DNA of 64,000 nucleotides from Euwallacea fornicatus (GCF_040115645.1 NC_089544.1:1364001-1428000); one strand, 5' to 3'. Counted from the stretch's first letter, positions 40,501-55,500 are shown. The notes: a model not told the origin generated them from the letters alone. Translations and numbers: made by a program.

Positions 40501-43500
40501 ACATTTCGACCGTTTTAGTGAAGCTCCCAAACCAACAGCCCTGATATGCCCTAACTAACTTAGTGGCTTATCCAGAAAATTAGACTTGATGTTTAGACTG
40601 TATCAATACAGGGTGTTCAATATGGTTTTATGAAGCGACAAAATACGATTTCAAGGCGATATTGCCGCAGAGTTGAACTTGCCATGTTTATATTCCCAAT
40701 ATCCAACGTTATGTTACGAAGCAATGGTCAATTAAATATTAAACATCCTGTACCTACTCATATTTAATGTTGTATTATTTATTACGTCGACAATATAGGT
40801 GACATATATGATATATATTTTAAATGGCGACGAACATGTGTGGGTTGAAATATTTTAGATAAAGCCGATTGAATTTACATGCCTCCTCTCTCTTGAATCT
40901 ATAGATCTACATTAGGAATTCTGACTATTACTTGATGGTAAGATGGTGGGTTATTGACTGCTTAGGGTAGAGATTTCATTACTTAATGGTATTCTTTGGA
41001 AATTAATAGCAAATTGGCTCTAACTTAAATCCAGTCCAAGGCAAATTAAGTATACTATAAGTACCTACAAGTATTATTATTAAAATCTAAAGTACGAAAC
41101 TGCCATTTTGCATTCTCTTAGGTCATAATGTAATAGTCGTGCCATGTCAAAATACGTTCAGGCATGTGTTTTCAATTGGCGGTAAACGTTACATTACCTA
41201 AACTCTTAATTTTTATCGTCGTCGAACTTAGAGTCTGACTTACTCAGTATAATTTGTAAATTTTATATTTGTATGAATATATAAACGAGTAGGTACTGAA
41301 ATATAATATTTTGTAGCAATTGCGTTACTCTTTTTCTATCCCTTCAAGTATTTTACAATATTAAAGCACAAGAGCTTCGCTTTTCAAATTTAGCCCGAAG
41401 ATTTTTTCAAATTTTATGCAAGTCGAAGAGTGCCATAACATCGTAGGCTAAGACGTTTCCCATATTTATCGTCAAGATTAATTCCTTGCAGCCCAAAGGG
41501 TCCTGAAGGGCGTACGCATGACGACGATGCAGGACGAGCTCCTCGAATCGGTACTTTAACGCTCAATATCAAATTTGATTTGGAACAAAAAACCTGCACT
41601 GCACTGGCTATCTTAAGAGTTCGATCGTATCTAGAGCAGGGTTAATAAATATTCTGTTTTATACAAGGTGTCTCCGAACATAGTGCCATAAATTCAAAGA
41701 CGCATTTTACGTGGCAAAATGTCACGAACATTACATATAAACATATATCGAAAGGTGCTACGTTTTCGATGTACAGGGTGAGAAAGGTTGATATCTGAGG
41801 ACGGTCTTTTATTAATATTTTCAAAATATTTCATGATAAGTTTATGAAGTTTTGTACTTTATTATAATTTCTTGTGCTTCTTCTGAATCTTTATAAGGAA
41901 ATTAACACATATTCCCGAGACGGACAATGCAGAGGCGCAGTGCTTAAAAAATACATAAACGTTTTTGTACTTAACTTTATTGACGATTTTATAGCAAAAT
42001 ACTGAATTTGAAGATGTCTACACAAAAAAAAACGTATTCTTGTTAAAAGTCAAGATCTCCCAAAGGTTTCGAGAAAATTTTGGTTTAACGAATCGGTGGA
42101 TGCTGCATTCTGTTGAATAACCATCACATTTAAGATCTTTTTTATGCATTTTTTTAACAATAATTGTAATTACACATTCCGGCGACAACACAAAACTGCC
42201 AGGCTTCGTTAATAAATGCTGTCACGTACGGAACTGTCAAAAGTGTTTTTTTGTATAATTTCAAGGTCAACTGGGTTTTAATAAATAAAGCACGAAATTT
42301 CACTAATTTATTTCGAAACGTTTCGAAAATATAAATTTAAAAAACCGTCTTCAGGAGCCGACCTTTCACACCCTCTGTCTCAAAAATTAAGTCCGTTCCG
42401 ATATACACACATCCAAACAAAAAAAGTATTCGTACAACCAAAAAAAATTCTGTAAACCGTAGTTTTCGACTGATTTTGTTCAAATTTGGTATTATGAAAA
42501 TTCAAACCTAAACTGAGTTTACGCGTTCGAATAACCTTTGAAAATTAAATTTCTAGAGTGCTCTTCAGGATCTTAAAAAAACTTGGAAACTTCTTATGCG
42601 GTGGAAATTTTTCAACATGGCTTTAATGATCTTGTAGAGGAGATTTTTCTACATATATCCTAAAAATTTTATCGAAATCGGACCACATATAAGAGACTTG
42701 CAGCCTTTTAAAAACGTCAAAAATGTCTAAATTTCATCATTTTGCGAAAAAAACGTAATTTTTTGGCGATTTTAAAGGTCGCAACTCCCTTATTCGTGAT
42801 TCGACTTCGATGAAATTTTCAGGACATATGTAGAAAAATTCCCTGCAAAAAATGATTAAAACCGTATTGGAAAATTTCCACCGCACAAGAAGTTTCCAAA
42901 ACGGAATTTTTGAGACCCTGAAAAGCATTCTAAAAATTAAATTTTCGAAAGTTTCTCGAACACGTAAACTGAGTTTAGGTTTGAATTTTCATTATACACA
43001 ATTTCAACAAAATCAGTCGAAAATTGCGGTTTACAGAATTTGTTTTCGGTTGTACGAATACTATTTTGAGTAACTACGTTTATATGAAGTTTTCGTTATG
43101 TTTTGGGACCTAGAATACGTGGTTGCATTTAATAGCACCACGTTCAGAGACGCCTTGTAGGTTCTGTTTAAATCAATCTGATGACGAACTTGAAAGCTCT
43201 GAATTGAAAATTCCTCGGCTTTACCCAGGATGACATATATCCTCACTTCAAGCCTGACCTATAAAACTGGTAGTAAATACTCTCATTTGAACGTGTAGTA
43301 TTTCCATTAAAGCGCTTCCGCAACACTTTTAAAGAGTATTTCTCGGATAAATTTTAATTTTAAAATACCTCCGTGGCATTTGGGGCAGTTTCAGCGAATC
43401 CCGCCCGATTCCACTGAAGGTTTTAGGGGATCTAAATTCCTGGGAACAATTGACGCCTTTTGCTTTGTCCCCAACATGTCACCGGCTTAAGCTTGGAAAC

Positions 43501-46500
43501 CCAAGAGAAATGTAACGTTTAAAGTGAGTCAGATTCGTTGTTTTTTAACCAGAAATCTACAAATACGAGAATATATGTATGTCGCCAGAATGGGGTTCAA
43601 AAGCGAACGCTCATAATCACGTTTGAATTATCTGGCTGATGCGGAAACGAGCGGTTTTATGCACTGATTTATATTCAGTTTAGAGGCAGCTTTCCAGCTT
43701 ATCAAAGTTTTAGTCAATAGTTTTTATCGGCTGTTTGGAGTACAACGCTGATGCGGGGAATGTTTTGTGTAATTTATTATTTCCAACGACCGGAACAATA
43801 ACGGTAAAAAGCATATGCATTCTAAATTTCTCCTTCCTCAAACATTCGGTAGGCAACGAACAAGTTGAAGGGCAAACATGCACAAACGCCTAAAAATGGA
43901 ATTATCCCTAATGAAATCGAAGTTCCAACCCAATTAAAACCTTTCGGCCAATTAAAGTCTAAATATAGATTAGTCGATAGAGATACTCCTAAATAAACTG
44001 CCGAAGTGTGTTAAATGTGATTGTTGGGGTTTCTGATAATGGGGTGGTAATTAGTCACGTTATGTATTGTGGCCCTATTACGATTAACGAAGGAAGGGCG
44101 GGTTTCTGAATGTTGGAAATTTGCCTCTTTTGTAGTGGAAAAATTAATTATTTCACGAAGGCAGCCAACGATGTGTCAATACTAATGACCCTGAAAGGAT
44201 CCGTTACCGAAGAGAAGGTTGTCCAGGCGAGGCAACAATCGCAGGTTAGATTTTATGGAAAAAAAAAAAAAAAAAAAAAAAAAGCGAAAATCAAGATGTA
44301 GCTACAGAGAGTGCAGAAAACTTATTTTTGCCAAATTTCGTCACGTAATATTTACTTACGTTGTACAGCGGGACGGAATCGTCTTATCTTATTTCGTCAA
44401 TAAATTGTGCTATTGTGACGATGGGTCCTAGTGCGAGCTTAGGCCTGGGGAGGTTATCAAACTCTTTTCCCTTCTTTCGAAATAAAACGTGAAGAGTCAA
44501 GAATGAAAAGCCGAAGAAGTTAGAATTTGCCCTTTGAATATTTTATTGGGCTCCTCTTCGACGTGACGTAATAAAATTTTACCTTTCCTGGAAGTATCCA
44601 AGTATAAGTAAATAGGTAGGAGGCAAATTGCCACGCTGTGATAAAACCATTACGGATAAAGCAAACTGAAACTTCTACTACGGTTAACCGTCATTTCGAC
44701 TAATCCTTGAATAACGTAGGTACTTTCCTCACGTACTTTAACGGATTATAAATTAAGGGATATCCGAAACTATCCCTGATATACAGCGCTGAGTGCTTAT
44801 AATTATGCGGGAACACGAGTTTTATTAACTGTTTGGAATGTCGACAACCGCAATTTCGAAATTGTGCGAAGCACTTTGAGGAATATTAATCGGCTTTAGA
44901 ATTTTAATAAGAAACAGTTTCTTAGTGAGATTTCTCCAAAGATATATGCAGAATTTTTAACGCGACAGTTTAACTTTGAGGAAAATCGGATTTTTGTCAA
45001 GTCGCAAGAAGAGCGTCACAAGTTTCGAATTTTCGTCGCAAAGTCTTGACTTTCCATAGTTTCAGTTTCCAAGAACTTCGCTTCCGTTCTCGTTTTAATT
45101 ATGAAATACCGAGCTTATTGAAATTCCGTGCATTCGGTGAGGGTGCCAAGAATTTTACGGAAAGTCGACGGAATGCAGTTTCAAATGTTCAGGTACTCTC
45201 GGTTTACGTAATGGAAAAGATACATAATGGCGTTATTTTTTCCATGATGTGCATTAGCGTAACTTCTAATAAACATCACCCACTCGCTTCTAAGGGTTTT
45301 CCTGCAAGGACTTGAAATAAAGCGAAGAAGCGGCCAGATCAAGTTTAGTGAAAGGAAATTGTGTCGCTTCCACAGGTATGCGCAAGACTTTTTTTACTTG
45401 TATCGTGAGGTAATGACACCGGTCACGAAGACGAGTGATGAATTATATCTCAATGGAGATCGAACCTAAATCGTGTAATGAAATCAATATGCTGGAAACG
45501 GTAACGAATGCAGGCTTTCGAATTTTCCGAGTAGTTTGTTTTTTGCCTTTCGAGGTAATCTTGATCGAATTCTTTTAAAGAAGAAAATTCACGTACGTTT
45601 AACACGGAAAGAAATTAGCTCCCATGTGGCTCTTGGCCATGCGTAAGGAGAGAGAAAACGCGAGCTTACTGAGTACTCGAAGAATTGACCTCAGGTCACA
45701 TCACTGATTTGGTTCCTCGAGATGCGTTTTCTAAAATTTCGATTCATCAACGCAATATTGTTTCGTGAGCGACGTCATGCGATCAATCTTTATTGAAAAC
45801 ACGAACGATTCAATATCTTGATTCCCTAACGATGGCAGCAAGAAGTAGATCAATACAATTTTTATGGGAGCACGTCACTCAAGATCAGGCTCAATAATTG
45901 ATATCCTGATTTGCAGAACGATTTGACGGTCGAATAGTCCCTGAAATAGAAATACAGGAAATTTATTATACCGTTTGGCTCGGTCTTCGCTGGCCTTTCG
46001 TATTAATTATGGATCGAGCCACCAGTTTTGGCGAGAAACACTTGCTCTTTGATACATATTTTATCATAGTACAACATTTGATATGCAAAACTGCTGTTGA
46101 GAGCCTGCCAAATGCTAGGTAGAGCAAGGACACTAACATATGGTATTCCTGATATATCTATTTATTATATAACCTGAACGAACCAAGCTTGGTCACGTGG
46201 CTAGCTGGCCAGGTATCCAAAATACGCATGTGAAATACTCTGAAATTCCTCTTCTCAATCGCCGAGGAATTCCAGTTTTTTTTTTCATGGACATGAGGCA
46301 TTATTTTCAAATAAACCGGAACAAAAAGCAGAATAAGAGTGTCATGCTCTTAATTAATTAAAGTACATCCGTCTCACTTTAATAGGGAAATAAATCTGCC
46401 TGAGACGAAAGTCAGACCCTTTCAGCGTAATTGATATCCCGCATTCTGAAACAATTTGATTGACGAATCGGTTACGGAGAGCAACCCAAGCAACGAGGAA

Positions 46501-49500
46501 ATTTATCGGAGCATTCAGGTGGGAGAGCCAAGAATAATTGTGTCAGCATTGAGAGAAGAGAACGAACACAACGGGAAATTGAGTTAATTTTATTGATCTT
46601 TTGAGGTTGTTTTCTTCATTGAATAGGGTTGTTGATATTGGGTTATTCAGTGGGGTCTGTCGCAAATTTGTTTTCAAAAATAAAGATTAAGCAATTTTAT
46701 TTGCTTACTATTTAAATTCTTCTCATGCAAACTTCGAACTTCAAATTACTTCACTTAAACACCTTCTACCTACTTCACATCATTCAAAAACCTATTGGAA
46801 AACAGAAGATTTGTTGTTAGAATTGACGGCGCCCTTTCCGTCGTTAACGAGCGCTTCCTCAGGAACCGCCGCAGTCATCCTTCCCTTATAACGCATTACC
46901 TGCCATAACGTACGCATTGGTGGAAAAAAGTATGGAATATTTTTTATACTCTTATTCACTGTTTTTAGAAATAGTTGCAATTTCTAAATGCAGCTCAAAA
47001 TAATTATTAGCTTACGTGGGTCAAACATATACTGCTCCTGCTGCAGCCGCCATCGATGTTTAATTTTCTCGGCCTAATGTGGTTTTTTGCTTTGAACAAA
47101 AAAAAGAATATTTTGTTGCTTGTTATTTGTTTACCGTCAATTTGATTCACGTCCCAACGGGTCGCTACAATTTGAGTGTATTATAACACAATTATGGCAA
47201 ATTTTTTAATTCAGTTTAGACAAAAAGTGGCCAAGCTCGATGTGATGTGGCAAAAAATTTAAATGTTAGTCAGAGTGCTGTGTGTAAGATTTCAAATAAA
47301 TTTCACAGTCATGGTAGCGTTCAAAACCGTAGTGGTGAGTCAGGACGTCCCAGAAAAACCACGCTCAGAATAGACAAAGCCATTAGACGAATCTCTCTCA
47401 AAGATACCTAGAAGGCATCAAGAAAAATCAGAAGTAAAATCACCACACAATTTAATATTGAACTTAATAGTAAAACTGTAAGAAATCCTCTGATGGATGC
47501 ATAACTTTATGGCAGAGTCTCTGTTAAAAAATCACTGCTCTCGAAGAAGAATAGGATGAAATTTGCAAAGTTTCACTTGTCATGGACTACGGAAAAATGG
47601 AATAACGTTCTTTGGAGCGACGAAAGTAAGTTTAACTTGTTTGGTTCTGATGGTAAAATTTATGTGAGACGTCCAGTAAAAGAAAGGTTCAATATTAATT
47701 ATCAAATTTGTACTGTGAAACACGGTGATGGAAGCATAATGGCTTGTGAGTGTTTTTCTCGATGCAAGACGGGTCTGTTGGTTCCGGCAAAAAGGAAAAA
47801 TGGATCGTTTTCGATACCGACAAATCTTAGAGAATAATATGTTACCATTTTCTGAAGAAAAGATGTCGCTTCGTTGGAGCTTTCAACAGGATAACGATCC
47901 GAAGCACACATCAAAAATTGTAAAGGACTGGTTTTTGACGAAAAATATGACTGTACTTGAGTGGTCCTCCCAGTCTTCCGATTTCAATCTTATTGAGCAC
48001 TTGTGGGAAATATTGGATCGACAAATTAAATTAAAAGTAACTAAAAACAAAACGGAACTTCTTCAAACTATACAGGAAGAGTGGTAAAAAATTCCCGTGG
48101 ATACCTTACAAATGTTTCTCGATTCTATGCCTAGGAGATTTCAAGCCGTAATAGAGGCCAAAGGCTTTGCCATAAAATATTGAATTACCGTAAGTATTTA
48201 ATATTTTCTTATAAAGATGAAATAATATTCCATACTTTTTTCCAGGAAAATTTGTTTGTGTCATTAAAAAATGTATAATAGTTATCCGTTTAAAAAAAGT
48301 ATTTGTTGTTAATTGATAACCTAATCATAAAATAAATGTTTGTCATATTTTGTTTAAATTTGTCACCCATTTAACTCTAATTATTTATAAGCAATAAAAT
48401 ATTTCATATTTATTCCACCACTTTACAACCATGGCTTACAGGAAAAAAACGCGTGAGCAAAACCGTACATATATTGTAATACGACGACGATACTATACTT
48501 ATTTTGTGTACATCACAAAAGGACTGAAGCAGGAGCAGAAAGGCTTCAGATACTGGCGAAAAACACAATTATAGGGTTCTACAGGGTGTTCCAAAAATTA
48601 CTCTACAACGGTTGATTAAACATTTCTGACCCAAAAATAAGGCATTATAGACAAGTTTGCCTATATCGATTATTGCTTTATTTTGCTGCTATAGAGGCCG
48701 AAAGTACTCAAATTAATAGTTTTTTTGAAATAATTGCTAAACGCTTTTACTGATTTTCATTAATTTTGGAATCAAGAGTTACCACATAAGTTGGTATTTT
48801 GATGTGACCGGGATCTTTTTTTAATGAGTGGAAATATTAAAAAAGGAGCGAAGTTCGTAAACAAAACTTGCATTGCAACTGACATTTTTATTAACCCTGT
48901 ACAAATGACTTAAATTTGTTTTCTCCGCCACAAGCTGACTATATTTTGAAACCTATTTGCTTCTTGGAAAATTTTCATTTGGCATACAGTTGCTCTGCAA
49001 AAAAATATTTGCAGTGCCTTTCAACTCATCGTTATTGTGTAGTCAGACATTGCGACATACAAGAAAACTCGATACTACATAATACCTAGAAAAAAATCAA
49101 TTGTAATTCCTGAGAAGACTTCAATATTATTTCATGAAAGTAATTGAATATTAGTTCCTGAAAGAAATTCAATATTAGTTTCTGAAACAAAATAAATATT
49201 AATTCGTATAAAAATATTCAAAACAGTGAAAGTTTTGATTTAATTTGAACTTGAAGCAGAGGCCTACATAGTGGAAAGCTGAAACACAAGAAGATTTAAT
49301 ATTAATTAGTAAAAAAATGTTTCCAATTAGGGTTTTGAATTAATTTAAACTTGAAGCAGAGGCGTACACAATTGAGACCTGAATTCCAAAAAAAATACTA
49401 ACCTGAAAAAAGGTTTAAACATTTTCAAAGCAGTTCAAGTTGCGATATCATTCATCCGCTACGTCCAAAGAGGGCCTTAAGAGCACCAAAAGCATGCCTC

Positions 49501-52500
49501 AGTATCACTTCAGCAACATCCACTTTCACTCCCTAAGTCATGGAGGCACTAATAGTGTACCTCATAGGTCAATAGAATGAAAGAAAACCCCGATTGTCCC
49601 GATTATTAATGCAGTGTGCGTTATGGCCAACTTGTTCATCGCCTCGGTAACATTCGAGTGAATCACCTTTCAAATGATATCGGTACGAGAACGTACCAAA
49701 AATTTACAACTTGGCGGTTGTAAAGGTACTGCTGTTCATCGGTCTTGGAAACGACACGCGATGAGCACATACGTTGTTTCCAGATTTAGTAAAATGGGAG
49801 AAAATTGCAAAATCAAGGACAGTAGTTCCATTATGCAAACAGACCCTAATGAAAGAAAATACATTTCCGAGTGCAAAGAGGACTTGATAGACAAACAAGT
49901 CAGAGGTTTTTCGTGTACAATATAAATTTAGAATTTTATACGGTAATAAAAACGTTATGTTTATAAATAATTTACACATGTATGTATGTAATAGAGATTT
50001 TTAATTATATTTCTGCTTGTTCTGCACAACGCCTCATCGGTTCAAGAATTTTTTGTCAAGCGTTGTACAGTCATTTCAGGGACACCCTCTTTAAATTACT
50101 TGCAGATATTTCTATAAATTTAGCCTTTAACTAGATTAAATGCAAGACTAAATACTTATTATAAACTCGGTGATAACCGAGTTATGAGTTTCTAAACGCG
50201 ATATATCAAAAGATGCCGTTTCTGAAACACAGCAATTGCGGATGCAGAGAGACAATCATCACAACTGGAACATTCTGAATTCTCTTTGCCTTAAAAGACA
50301 ATCCCGCTTCCTTGTCTCCTCAACTGCTCTATTGGAGCATACTCAAACTAACTTTAAAACGTTTTTAATCTTAGATTTTCTTTATTTGCCACTCAACCGC
50401 TGATGGATTGCAAACAATAAATTGTTCTTAACTTTCCTATGTATTAAAACCTCTTTCACCTCATTCCTTTTCTTTTGTCGGTACTATTAATAATAATTAC
50501 CCACGACAGTGACGTTTAAAAAAGTCTTCGTGATAGATAATTGATTTTCGGTAGGAAGAGACACTACATACGAGCGGGACAGAGATAGATAATATCATAT
50601 GCCAGAAGACAAATTAGAGCGAGATACAAGGCGTGATACGGCTCGCTGCCATCGGCCATTGTGTCAGCTTCAAAGAAAGATCGATGACCCGATTTTTGGC
50701 TGTAGGCCATTCCCGGATCATTCCGCCGGTTTTTCTCAGATGAGGGGTTTGATTCAATCACCTAAATTGGCCATGGGCTTAGCCAACATCGTTTGGACCG
50801 TTATCGTAAACGATGGAGGTCGTTTTACAGTCTCCGATCAGCAGCGATCAGAACTAGCAATCCAATAAGAGACTTTTTAACACTTCATTCAGACATAATA
50901 TAGTAGAATGGTTGGTAAAATAGCGGTCCGCAAGCCGACGGCACTTCGGCCGTGCTTGTGGACGTCAAAAATTGATTGAAATAATTGAGAATGTGGATCA
51001 AAACTTACCGACATCCGCCCTGTAGTGCTCGATAAGACTGCAAATTTTCTAGGGTCATGGAGTATGTTACGTTTCTAGAACGCATTCTTCTCTGGTTCGG
51101 CGAGTAAAGTTAATGAAATGAGCACGGCACGCGGCATAACAGTCTGAGTTTCAATAACGCAATTTCGAATAAAAACGCGGCACGAACATACCGTGATTTC
51201 AACGGAGGACACTTGCAACACTTCATTTTTCCGTATATTCAGCAATTTCAGCCATTGTGCTCCATCCAGAACTCGGTTGTAACCAAAAACTATGGCCGAC
51301 AAAAACAAATGAACTTAGACTTTGCGCAAACCACGAAAGTAAGTTGAGGCGAACTCATGGCACACTAGATGAATTTGCGGTGATCTTCGCCTGGAAATAA
51401 AACAAATTTTTTTATATTTAATTAATTTAAAATTGCTCAATTTAATTAAATTTAAATTCAATTCGGTAAATTGTGCATCGCAAAGAAAACCATCCAATTT
51501 ATCACATCTATTATATCCCTTGATGATGACGTCGCAGGGGAAATTTGTAACGCAATAAATAAAAATTACGGAGAATTGGACTTTCAAGTTCAAAAGTGTT
51601 GAAAGCCCTCCTAGAGGATAATGGACTACTCCATCTTTCATAGGACTATCCTCTCGAACCATTTTCCAAGCAACAACCCTGCAAAAAATTGCGAAGCATT
51701 CGCACTCCGAATCCAAAGTTTGTCCCTCGCTCCGCCCTTTCCTGTCCATTGTCACCCACGACTCAGATATAAATCGATATTTTAATACCGCCTATTCTTT
51801 GTTGGATACAAAAGGCTTTGGTTTCTTAATAATAAACTAAGCAGGGTTAAGGAATAGGGTGCGGGAGGGAAAATGTAGGTTTCGAGGTTGAATATTTAAT
51901 GACTAACTTGCATTCTTAAGCCTCCGAGTCTTAAATAATGCGCGTTGAGGATATGAAAAGAGCGTTTGTTGGGTAGATGAAAAATCGGTTTTAGTTAAAA
52001 TATATTTTTGCCTTGGAACAATCAGCTTTGGAATTTCTTTTATGGTTAACTTTTTTGTATATGAGCTATAGAGAAGGTCGGGACTATTCACAAAATCTTC
52101 GTGCAGAAAATTGTCTTCTAAATTCCGAGTAGAATTCTGTACAATTTAAGCGTTTCGGATGTACTTCCTTCGAAATTCGTTTTAGTCAGAATTTGGGTCT
52201 GTTGATGTCCTCAGAGCCGCGATACGGGCTGTGCACGCAAATAAAGTTTTGGGAGTTCGATTTCGAGATCTTCTCGATATTTATCACGACTTACTTCCAT
52301 AACATCGACAGGCAATTCGTATCTGGAACCGCCATACACTATGTAATGGTGTAACACTGCACTAAAACGCCTTAAATAGTTAAGTAAGCGAGCGTTTTAA
52401 GTAGTTTCAGATGATGCATCGTCGGATAACGGATGCACAGAGCTGACGAATGGAAGATCAGAACCAGGATGTTTCTTCAGGTCAACGATTTGCTTTAAAA

Positions 52501-55500
52501 ACGGACCAAAACGAATTAGAGAAAATAAACTTATCCAGTAATTACTTCGTCAATTAGCAGCTGCTCAACGTTGGCAATTAGTAACCGTTTACAGGCCAAT
52601 TGCACCGGTAATCTGGCCCGTTTCCCTGGGTTTAAATAAGTTAGTAACGCCGAGTTCGATAACCGGAAGTTCTATGTCGGGCTAGTTCGCCTGATTGGTT
52701 TTATAGATTAAGCTGATATTAAGCTGTGATATTAAAAGTGGATTAATTTAGTCGCGATGCCAGTTTTATTGATTCGAAATGAGGGCGCGCCTGTCGGTCT
52801 TACTCAATTTAAGCGTTATTTATTGCCGGTTTTTGGTGTAAGAGAGTTGAATTCGTCGGTTTCGGTTCATTTTAAATCTCTCCGCCTTCATCGATATGGA
52901 TATTGAATCATTTCTTCATGGTAATATCCTCATTTTAACGAATCCCATTTACATGAGTTAATTTAACGCGTTGCGACCACCGGACATATATTTATCATGG
53001 AGAATTCGCTCGGTCTCGGAGCTTTGATGGTGTCAGATATTTTCTTTCCCCACTGTTGTTACTTTTAAATCATTAAGGCGTGACAAAAGCGCCGCTGCCT
53101 GCCCATGTGACCCATGTAAAATGTACGTATTGTTGCCAGAAATGTGAATTAAAATAATGCTGGCATTCGAGGGTTACCGGCTAATTATCGCTTTGTTTCA
53201 TTCGTGAGACTGGGAGTTCGAAATTTTTCGAAGTGTCATTCGATGAAGAGTTTCTGAGAAACTCAGGAGTTTATTGCTGGTTGCCTCGCTCGGTACAAAA
53301 TTTACAAGCTTTCACTTAAACCGTTTTTGAAATATTTGGCCGTTCCTTTTGAAACACACTGCATAATACCATATCTGTCTAATTCGATTTGTCAAACTAT
53401 TGCCTTAGAGTGTTAAACACGCTTCTTATGCACTGTTTGTTGTAGGTTGCCATCAAACATTCGTGAGTCGTCCTGGAGGTCCTATGAACGGCACATTCAC
53501 AGGACCGGAGTTCACAAACCCTCGGGGTCACACAGTCAGCTGTGTGTACACGTTTTTAGGTGGCCCGGGCCAAAGAGTCCAAATAAGGTTCGATACGTTC
53601 CGACTGAGAGGTTCCCCGCCAGAGTAAGTACGACCCAGCTTAATTCCAGTTAACGACAAGCTTTTGATCTTGATGGCAGTTCTGAATGGCTCTGATAAAC
53701 AGTGATGGCAGCTCTATTCTTAAAATTGAAATAAAATACGATATACAGTGTGGCCAAAAATGGGTAATAACGAAAAGTCATCGCGACAGAAAGGAACGAG
53801 GAGGATCGATACCGGTTGAAATTACCAACAAAAAAGGTCCTATATGCCTAAAAAAAAACAGTTTTTTTCAGTTTCTGGTTTAATTCTGGAATTTGACGAA
53901 TTTAACTTTAACCATACAAGTTTTTGAAAATAACTCCAAAACAAAAACAGTTTAAATCATTTTTAAAACGGCATCAAACTTATCATTAAATTTCCTTAAT
54001 TTTTTTCCTTCGACTTATTTTCTAGTAACTATAAACCTCAACACACCAGATGTAAAGGCCTAATTTGAGCCACACTGTATGAGTAAAAGGGTAGACCCGA
54101 AAGGCCATAAATCGCTTTAGAGTATTGCGTACTGAAAACGTGGTGCTTCCATTTTAGGGTGACGTTAATGAGTGGCAAATAGGCAGTGCATTAAACAACT
54201 AAAAGTAATTTTAAATGGCGGTGCAATTTGCACTTTGTCTCTTTAACGAGCTTTTATTTTAGTTTAATCGTTAGGGATACGATGGAGCTTTAAGTAGCTT
54301 TGATTTGAAATCTGTTAAATTTGCATGTGGTAACAAAGTAAAATGAGTTACTACTCCAAAAATCGCCATTAACCAACCAAAAAAGCTATTTTATCGATAT
54401 CTGAAAGTTCTCAAATCTTGGAACTCTTCAATCTCCGACAATCCCCCAATAATCTCTCATATCTAATGAATACTTAATGCGCGGATTAAAGTTTTTTCAA
54501 TTCATTAAACAATAGGCAAAAGCCCGTCTTCAATGATTTTCGTTTTCGGAGCAATAAAATTTTAAAATTTTACGGGGCTCTTAACGAGGTTTGCAGCTTC
54601 TAAGATGGCTCAACGCTCAATCGTCCTACTCATGTAACGAAATCTAATGAAAATTTTACATCATTTTTGCAGTTGAGTTGCTGGTTTATACGTGAAATTC
54701 CTCAATTATTATTACCTACTTTAATTTAAGCAATTGCAGGTGTATTGAGCTCAAAAACAATTAGCGTAGATGTAGCAGATATCTTACAGATAGATCTAAT
54801 TTTGTAGTTAACAAGCAAATTAATTCAATAACCAAAACGTCTGTTTACCAAATAGTTCTTGCCTTAGCCCAATTTCTGAATTCTGGGTTGGTTATTGGAT
54901 TAATGATATCCAATGAATTTTGACTTGACATGTCTTTGTGTTGCCTGCTGCATCAGTGGAGCCGCAGTCGGAGACCTCCCTACGTGAGTACCTTTTTCCC
55001 TTTTTTAGTTTCATATCATCGTTCTTCTTTCTCTTTACTTTACTTCCTCGTGCATGATATCCTCATTTTGGCGTACTTTCACGATTAGCCATATAGCAAA
55101 ATAACAATTTACTAATCGTCAAAATACGTCATTATTTAGCTCAGCTTTTAGACTCGTTGTAGCAAGTACATAAACACGGTATTGATTTATAGTAGTGGCT
55201 ACAGACACAGAGGACCTAAGTTATGGATAATGTAAATTACAGTTTAGCATTAATAGACTATTATAATAACTATATTAAATCTGTTATGTATCTGAAAACA
55301 ATTAATTTACGTTTTACGAGATATACCAGGCTTCAATGTCTAAAATATTGAGGATATATGCTATCCAATTTTAGCATTTAGTGTACCAACATAGGCAATC
55401 TACTTTAATTTAATTAGCACTGTGCATGAAGATAATTTCTCTCTTTGCGCTACTGCGCCAAGGGTGAAAAAGTACAGTTTGCATGCAAAATGCATCTGAA

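Noticed and set aside
44110..44431. Two ORFs with lysine runs
   Set aside because: The lysines come from an A-run near 44260; there is no other evidence of coding.
49674..49925. 83-codon ORF inside the long family A repeat
   Set aside because: Overlaps a similar ORF on the other strand and has no motif of a transposase.
51315..51755. 146-codon minus-strand ORF in culd intron 1
   Set aside because: Longest ORF in the intron, but without domain, signal or splice evidence.
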